Shown in pieces: positions 59,688 to 64,000 of a DNA stretch of 64,000 bases (positions are counted from its first letter, which is position 1; each line of letters begins with the position of its first letter). Under the pieces are notes generated by a model. It was not told where the DNA came from and searched no databases. It was given only the letters and a program-made list of their open reading frames with translations. A program made the position numbers and the translations under genes. The stretch is from positions 34,383 to 98,382 of IMG/VR virus record IMGVR_UViG_3300005537_000022; one strand, written 5' to 3'. The DNA is from a virus.

Positions 59688-59955
59688 GCAGATGGCCGTC
59701 ACCGAGGACGGAACGCTCAAGCCCGTCAGCGAGTTCACCGCTGCCGAGAAGTGGTGGTGCGACGGCGAGGAGTGCGACGGCTGGCCGCTGACCGTACCGC
59801 ACGTCCACACCTACGGAGACCGCCCCACCCGCGCCGTTGACCTGCTCACCGGCAAGGAGCTTGAGCTGTGCCCCGGCGGCTGCGGCTGCCAGCTCGGCAC
59901 CGACGACGCGGACCGCCGCGAGTGCGGCTGCGACGGGGGCTGCTGCGATGGCTAG
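59680..59955 (+). CDS. Cys-rich small protein
   Basis: 91 residues from ATG 59680. EFTAAEKWWCDGEECDGWPL, then LCPGGCGCQLGTDDADRREC and GCDGGCCDG: about eight Cys near the end suggest a metal cluster. Overlaps both neighbours. Unknown. Confidence 0.6.
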   Translation: MSEQMAVTEDGTLKPVSEFTAAEKWWCDGEECDGWPLTVPHVHTYGDRPTRAVDLLTGKELELCPGGCGCQLGTDDADRRECGCDGGCCDG

Positions 59956-60205
59956 CTGCAAGTCGTGCTTCATCAAGATCGACTGGGCCACGGTCGACGG
60001 CAAGACGGTCCCCCTCGACCACGCCAGCGCGGGCAGCCCCGAGGGCAACATCGCCGTTCGCCGCATGCCCGGCGGCACCCTCAAAGGCCGGTACCTCAAG
60101 CGCGGCGAGCAGCCCGAGCCGGGCGAGGTGCGCGGCATCAGCCACTACGCGACCTGCCCCCAGGCGGCCGAGTGGCGCGAGCGGAAGACGGCGGGCCGTG
60201 GCTGA
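59948..60205 (+). CDS. Zinc-ribbon-like protein
   Basis: 85 residues from ATG 59948. SCKSCFIKIDWATVDGKTVP and a later ISHYATCPQAAEWRER: CxxC plus H...C make a possible zinc site, with a basic centre (GTLKGRYLKRGE). Unknown. Confidence 0.6.
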   Translation: MASCKSCFIKIDWATVDGKTVPLDHASAGSPEGNIAVRRMPGGTLKGRYLKRGEQPEPGEVRGISHYATCPQAAEWRERKTAGRG

Positions 60206-60389
60206 CGTGAGCAGGCTCCTCGCGGCGATGGCGGACGCGCTCGGCCGACTGCTCGGCCTGCACGGCCCGCTCGCCGTGCCCCGCCTGGTCCTGGCCGCCG
60301 CCCCCGTGCCCCGCGCCACGGCGGCACAGGTCCCGCACGTCCCGCGACTGCCGGGCCACTGGACTCCGATGACAGGAGGTGAGCCGTAG
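60198..60389 (+). CDS. Short helical protein
   Basis: 63 residues from GTG 60198. ADVSRLLAAMADALGRLLGL and a Pro/Val-rich end. It precedes the second initiator-like gene, whose start follows after two bases. Unknown. Confidence 0.5.
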   Translation: MADVSRLLAAMADALGRLLGLHGPLAVPRLVLAAAPVPRATAAQVPHVPRLPGHWTPMTGGEP

Positions 60390-60391
60390 CG

Positions 60392-61459
60392 ATGGAGTTC
60401 CGCTCCGCCTTTCCCTTAAGCCGTTTCTGCCGCCTGGAGATGACCCGCGTTGCCTGCTTCCCGTCGTCCCGCGTCCCGGAGGTCCTTACCGCCGTGGCGA
60501 TCCGCTTCACTGACCAGTTCCCCTCGCTCCGCGAGGTAGATGGCCTTTCGGACACTGCGTTCCGCCTCCACGTGACAGCGTTCTTCTGGTGCTCGGTCAA
60601 CCGCACTGACGGTCTGATACGCGCCGAGGACCTCGATCTCGTGTGCGCGCGGGTGCGAGCTTCGGAACGCTTCGCTGCCGAGTGCGTGCGGCGGGGAGCC
60701 TGGCATGACGCCCGCCACGACTGCGGCTCGCCGCACTGCCTCGGGCCGGTCGACGAGGACGGATGGGTCGTCCACGACTACCTGAAGGACAACCCCAGCA
60801 GGGCCGAGCTGGAAGCGGAAGAGGCCGGGAAGTCGGGCGGCGGCAAGCTCGGCAACCACCGCCGGTGGCACGAGCAGCGGGGCATCGCGGTCCCCGGGTG
60901 CCAGTGGTGCAAGGCCGCCGGGAGCGGAAAAACCGCAGGTCACAGGCCCCCCGTGAAACGGACATCGGATAACCGATCGCATACCGATCGGATAAGCGAT
61001 TCGGATCCGATTCCTATAGATAGATCTGATCTTGATCTTGACTTTAATCCTGGTCCGGCTGCTGAAAATCATCGGTCAAAGTCAAAATCCGCGCGCGACG
61101 ACATCGCCCCGGCGATCGTCGCCGACGTCGTCGCCGCACTGTCGGAGAAAGCGGGCCGGATCGTCTCCGACGATGACGCCCGCCACGCCATCAGCGTCAT
61201 CGCCAAACGCGCCGGGGCGGCCGGGACGGTCATCCACGACCCGCCGAGGTACTACCCGGCCGCCGTCCGGAACGAGGCGGACGCGGACGGCCTGATGCCC
61301 CAGCCGCCGCCGCTCGCCGAGATCCTCGCCGAGCCGTGGCAGCCCGTCCCCGGCTCGCACACGTTCGAGCTCAACGAGGCAACCGGCGCCTGCGCGCACT
61401 GCGACATGCCCAGTCCGCATGTCTCGCACAAGACCCAGGAAGCGAGGAGGACCGCATGA
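60392..61459 (+). CDS. Second replication-initiator-like protein with internal iterons
   Basis: 355 residues. N-terminal region (AIRFTDQFPSLREVDGLSDT; AFRLHVTAFFWCSVNRTDGL; RVRASERFAAECVRRGAW; GWVVHDYLKDNPSRAELEAE) follows the winged-helix replication proteins (O/DnaD-like) of actinophages. The middle (SDNRSHTDRISDSDPIPIDR) is encoded by repeats and an AT-rich stretch. The C-terminal part (VADVVAALSEKAGRIVSDDD) is helical and ends with CAHCDMPSPHVSH. The layout parallels 37465-38397 but the sequences differ. Confidence 0.65.
   Translation: MEFRSAFPLSRFCRLEMTRVACFPSSRVPEVLTAVAIRFTDQFPSLREVDGLSDTAFRLHVTAFFWCSVNRTDGLIRAEDLDLVCARVRASERFAAECVRRGAWHDARHDCGSPHCLGPVDEDGWVVHDYLKDNPSRAELEAEEAGKSGGGKLGNHRRWHEQRGIAVPGCQWCKAAGSGKTAGHRPPVKRTSDNRSHTDRISDSDPIPIDRSDLDLDFNPGPAAENHRSKSKSARDDIAPAIVADVVAALSEKAGRIVSDDDARHAISVIAKRAGAAGTVIHDPPRYYPAAVRNEADADGLMPQPPPLAEILAEPWQPVPGSHTFELNEATGACAHCDMPSPHVSHKTQEARRTA
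60964..61080. repeat. Iterons plus AT-rich stretch, candidate origin 2
   Basis: ATCGGATAACCGAT (60964-60977), GATCGGATAAGCGATT (60986-61001) and TTCGGATCCGATT (61000-61012) are related, partly palindromic repeats. The next 40 bases (61011-61050) are only about one third G+C by my count and contain GATCTTGATCTTGA. In DNA this GC-rich such a stretch inside an initiator gene is a strong origin signal. Confidence 0.65.
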
Positions 61460-61779
61460 CCGACAGGCCGAGACCCGGCATCGGCGGCTGCCCCCACTGC
61501 GGCGTCCGCGTGCTGTTCGCGCTCGCCGTGACCGGCGACCTGGTCGCGCTCGACGAGGGCCAGGACGGGCCGGTCGCCGTCCGCTGGGACTGCACGAGGA
61601 CGCCCCGCGTCCGGCGTGTGCCCCCGGCGTACCGGCCTGGCGACGGGGAGCACAGGTTCCGGCTCCACAACGACGCGTGCATCGGGCTCGCCCCCGTGGT
61701 GTCGATCGGCCGCGCCCCGTCGCTCCGCCGCCGCCCAGCCCGTTCCGCACCTGCGAGGAGGGAAGCCCGTGCCCGCTGA
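61456..61779 (+). CDS. Zinc-ribbon-like protein
   Basis: 107 residues from ATG 61456. GGCPHCGVRVLFALAVTGDL then DEGQDGPVAVRWDCTRTPRV: CPHC and a later Cys/His suggest a ribbon. The C-terminus is Arg-rich. Overlaps the methyltransferase start by 11 bases. Unknown. Confidence 0.6.
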   Translation: MTDRPRPGIGGCPHCGVRVLFALAVTGDLVALDEGQDGPVAVRWDCTRTPRVRRVPPAYRPGDGEHRFRLHNDACIGLAPVVSIGRAPSLRRRPARSAPARREARAR

Positions 61780-62626
61780 CGCCCGCAAGGCCGCCGGGCA
61801 GCTCAAGCCGCCGTTCAGCTATTTCGGCGGGAAGACGCGCATCGCCGGCGGGATCGCCGCGCTGCTGCCGGCGCACGAGCACTACGTGGAGCCGTTCGCC
61901 GGCTCGCTGGCCGTCCTGCTCGCCAAGCCCCGGTCGCCGCACGAAACCGTGTCCGATGTCAACCGGGACATCATGGCGTTCTGGCGGGTCCTGCGCGACC
62001 GTCCGGCTGAGCTTGAGCGGGCCTGCGCGCTGACCCCGCACTCGCGCGGAGAGTACCTGGCGGCAGCCGGGCCGGCTGAGGACGACGTCGAGCAGGCGCG
62101 CAGGACGTGGGTCCGGCTGACGCAGGGACGTTCCGGGCAGCTCCACCACCTGACCGGCTGGAGGCACTACCAGGACCCGCAGAACTCTTTCTCGATGGCC
62201 GCCTACCTGGCGACGTACGCGGGCCGCCTCGCCCCGGCCGCGGCGAGGCTCGCCGGGGTGTCGCTGGAGTGCCTGCCCGCGCTGGAAGTCATCGCCCGCT
62301 ACGGACGCCACGACGGGGTGCTGCTGTACTGCGACCCGCCCTACCTTGACGAAACGCGTTCAACAGCCGGGAGCGACTCCTACCCGGACGAGATGCGAGG
62401 CGACGCAGATCACCGCGGACTGGCCGCCGCGCTCGCCGGGTGCCGCGCCGCCGTCGTCCTCTCAGGCTACGACTCGGACCTTTACGCCGGGCTTTACGAC
62501 GGCTGGCACAGGGCCAGGATGGGCGGCTACGCCGGCAACGGGACAAGCACGCGCGCCGAGGTGCTGTGGTCGAACCGGCCGTTCCCCCGGCAGGAGACGC
62601 TGTTCGACGGGCTGGAGGCGTCGTGA
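61769..62626 (+). CDS. D12-class N6-adenine DNA methyltransferase (Dam-like)
   Basis: 285 residues from GTG 61769 behind GAGGAGGG. Motif I-like FSYFGGKTRIAGGIAALLPA at about 15-35, YVEPFAGSLAVLLAKP, SDVNRDIMAFWRVLRDRPAE, and catalytic motif IV LLYCDPPYLDE at about 190 (DPPY). The end has VLWSNRPF. No restriction enzyme is next to it, so it is an orphan that probably protects phage DNA or times replication and packaging. Confidence 0.9.
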   Translation: MPADARKAAGQLKPPFSYFGGKTRIAGGIAALLPAHEHYVEPFAGSLAVLLAKPRSPHETVSDVNRDIMAFWRVLRDRPAELERACALTPHSRGEYLAAAGPAEDDVEQARRTWVRLTQGRSGQLHHLTGWRHYQDPQNSFSMAAYLATYAGRLAPAAARLAGVSLECLPALEVIARYGRHDGVLLYCDPPYLDETRSTAGSDSYPDEMRGDADHRGLAAALAGCRAAVVLSGYDSDLYAGLYDGWHRARMGGYAGNGTSTRAEVLWSNRPFPRQETLFDGLEAS

Positions 62627-62976
62627 CGTCGGCAGCGGACCGTGAGGAAGAGTTCGAGGCTTTCCTGTGGCGGCGGGTCGCCCCCGCGTTCGGCGACCGG
62701 GCGGAGGGTGCGGCTGTCGTCGCGGAGGCCATGGCGTCAGCCGGGGCGTGGGCGAAGGCCAGCCGCCGCGTGGGGCCGGGAGCGCCCGCCGCCCCGAAGA
62801 AACCCCCGGCCGTGCACTACGCCGGGACGCGTCCCGGGACTGCTGCCTGCCGGCCGGGTGACCGGGCGGATCTGAACGGCTGGGCGCTGACCGGCGACCC
62901 GGAGGCGGTTACCTGCGGGCACTGCCGGAAGACAACCGGGCTGGCCGCCCGTGAAACGGCAGGAGCAACCGAATGA
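62623..62976 (+). CDS. Small protein with C-terminal Cys pair
   Basis: 117 residues from GTG 62623. EEEFEAFLWRRVAPAFGDRA, AVVAEAMASAGAWAKASRRV, HYAGTRPGTAACRPGDRADL and AVTCGHCRKTTGL. The HYAG...C...CxxC end recurs in small actinobacterial proteins. Unknown. Confidence 0.6.
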   Translation: MTSAADREEEFEAFLWRRVAPAFGDRAEGAAVVAEAMASAGAWAKASRRVGPGAPAAPKKPPAVHYAGTRPGTAACRPGDRADLNGWALTGDPEAVTCGHCRKTTGLAARETAGATE

Positions 62977-63326
62977 GCGACTACGAGGCCGTGAAGAAAG
63001 CCCTCGCCGCCGGCGCCGATCCGGCGATGCTGTGCACGACGTGCCCGTGGGACCGCAACTGCCTGACGCCGCCCTCGATGACCGCGATGGACATCGACGA
63101 GCAGATCCAGCAGGCGGCCCTGAAGGACCGGCAGCCTGGCGGACCCCCCCCGCCCGAGGGGGAGGGCCGGTTTCCCGTGGCCACGATGATGGCGGCGCTC
63201 GTCTACGCCGGGAAGGACACGGCCATCCAGGGCTGCCCGGTCGCCGTCGTGCGGCTGCGCTCCGGCGACGGCCGGAAGATCGCCGAGATGGTCAAGGCGC
63301 TGATGCAGTCATGGGAGAAGTCTTGA
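62973..63326 (+). CDS. Small protein with Cys cluster
   Basis: 117 residues from ATG 62973. SDYEAVKKALAAGADPAMLC, TTCPWDRNCLTPPSMTAMDI, MMAALVYAGKDTAIQGCPVA, VRLRSGDGRKIAEMVKALMQ. CxxC...C near the start recalls phage iron-sulfur or zinc proteins. Unknown. Confidence 0.65.
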   Translation: MSDYEAVKKALAAGADPAMLCTTCPWDRNCLTPPSMTAMDIDEQIQQAALKDRQPGGPPPPEGEGRFPVATMMAALVYAGKDTAIQGCPVAVVRLRSGDGRKIAEMVKALMQSWEKS

Positions 63327-63385
63327 CCGCCCGCCGCCGGGCCGGCAGCGGTCATCGCGTCCCCGGTGCCGGGCGGTGAGCCGTC

Positions 63386-63613
63386 GTGAACGTCTACGTT
63401 CCCGGTGCCGAGTGGCCGTCCCGCTGCCTCGGGTCGCCCGGCGGCATCCGCGTCTGGGAGTCGATGGAACGCGACCCGCAGGCCCCGGCGTGGCGCACGG
63501 TCACCGACTGGTGCGCCGTGCTGCGCCGGGAACGGGAGCGGAGGCCGCTGCGCAGGATCGGGCCCGGCGAGATCTACCGCGCCTGCCCGGAACTCGCGGG
63601 GAGGCTGTTCTGA
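63386..63613 (+). CDS. Small hypothetical protein
   Basis: 75 residues from GTG 63386. NVYVPGAEWPSRCLGSPGGI, RVWESMERDPQAPAWRTVTD, WCAVLRRERERRPLRRIGPG. Between 63326 and 63386 only a short 18-codon TTG frame exists. Unknown. Confidence 0.55.
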   Translation: MNVYVPGAEWPSRCLGSPGGIRVWESMERDPQAPAWRTVTDWCAVLRRERERRPLRRIGPGEIYRACPELAGRLF

Positions 63614-64000
63614 CCGCCCCCGAGCCCTCGGATGCCGCCGAGCTTGACCGCCGCCGGTGGCGTGCCCTGTTCGACTGGGCGTGCGCTCACGCGGCGGAAC
63701 GCGGGGACTGGGACGAGAACGGCCTGCTGTGCGTCATGCAGGTCTGCCGTCAGGCGGGCGTCCCCTACGCCGTCCTCGCCCCGGTCCTGTGGCGGCTCGC
63801 CTGGTCCGGGGAGGACCCGGCGGGATTCGCGGAACTGCGGGAGCTGGCCCGCCGCGAACGGTTCTCCGGGCGCGGCCTGACCAGCGAGGAACGCGAAGAA
63901 CTGCGGGCGAGCGTGCTCGCGGACTGCGCGGCGGCAACCGAGAAATGGAAGCGCCCGGCAAGCTCCCTCCCCGGCATCAGGGCCGGGGAGGGCTCATCCC
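63610..64000 (+). CDS. Hypothetical protein, 3' end beyond window
   Basis: At least 130 residues in an open frame starting at CTG 63610, which overlaps the preceding TGA (CTGA); no ATG, GTG or TTG is near in this frame. AELDRRRWRALFDWACAHAA, LLCVMQVCRQAGVPYAVLAP, VLWRLAWSGEDPAGFAELRE, LTSEEREELRASVLADCAAA: helical. Cut by the window end. Confidence 0.55.
   Translation, partial: MTAPEPSDAAELDRRRWRALFDWACAHAAERGDWDENGLLCVMQVCRQAGVPYAVLAPVLWRLAWSGEDPAGFAELRELARRERFSGRGLTSEEREELRASVLADCAAATEKWKRPASSLPGIRAGEGSS

Noticed and set aside
1-64000. Search for integrase, holin, endolysin and tRNA genes
   Set aside because: No frame with tyrosine or serine recombinase motifs, no amidase/lysozyme-like motif and no cloverleaf were seen, so none is reported; they may lie outside the window.

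Overview
The window looks like most of one temperate actinobacteriophage, or phage-plasmid, genome. No host housekeeping gene is visible. The DNA is very GC-rich, GTG starts are frequent, neighbouring genes are often joined by 4-base NTGA overlaps, and many families are typical of Streptomyces and its relatives: WhiB-like, BldC-like, actinobacterial IHF, DUF6221-like, DUF574-like, and FtsK/TraB conjugal translocase. The structural genes fit a siphovirus with an HK97-type capsid and a long non-contractile tail. No integrase, endolysin, holin or tRNA gene is visible. These may lie in the part of the genome missing from the ends, because a tail-spike gene is cut at base 1 and a small gene is cut at base 64000.

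Layout. Bases 1-28017 (minus strand, read right to left) hold the late genes: terS, terL, a portal with a fused Nudix domain, a MuF-type protein that a -1 frameshift could fuse to the portal, an XkdF-type protease, a scaffold-like protein, the major capsid protein, connector and neck genes, the tail tube, two frameshifted tail chaperone frames, the tape measure, tail-hub and tail-tip genes and a beta-helix spike. Four plus-strand cargo islands (2357-2668, 9618-11128, 18680-19326, 20520-21931) sit between these genes, each behind a promoter-like hexamer 6-7 bases from its first start codon.

Bases 28040-36370 (minus strand) hold a plasmid or AICE-like module: an FtsK/TraB-type dsDNA translocase with a repeat cluster just beyond its stop codon (a candidate clt), membrane and coiled-coil proteins resembling spread proteins, an actinobacterial IHF, two tandem WhiB-like genes and several tiny coupled genes. 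Bases 36456-37265 hold a divergent excisionase-like/GntR pair around shared operators. Bases 37465-39839 hold a replication-initiator-like gene with five iterons inside its coding sequence (a lambda-O-like arrangement), followed by an RlaP-type nucleotidyltransferase.

Bases 39836-48825 are an accessory region of very small genes, a lipoprotein, several regulators (RHH, XRE/TPR, LuxR-type HTH, GntR), many palindromic operators, a tandem duplication and a cluster of four hairpins. Bases 49313-50307 form a lambda-like switch: divergent XRE genes around three related operators. Bases 50304-64000 are a long plus-strand early operon with YqaJ exonuclease and RecT annealase, a BldC-like regulator, many zinc-finger-like small proteins, a second initiator-like gene that also carries internal iterons and an AT-rich stretch, and a D12-class adenine methyltransferase.

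How it may work together (inference): the XRE switch and the GntR/Xis pair would control lysogeny and plasmid-like functions, the two initiator genes could each drive an origin, RecT and the exonuclease would support replication and concatemer formation, and the TraB module could move the element between hyphal cells without virions. Function calls come from motif recognition only; no database search was possible.
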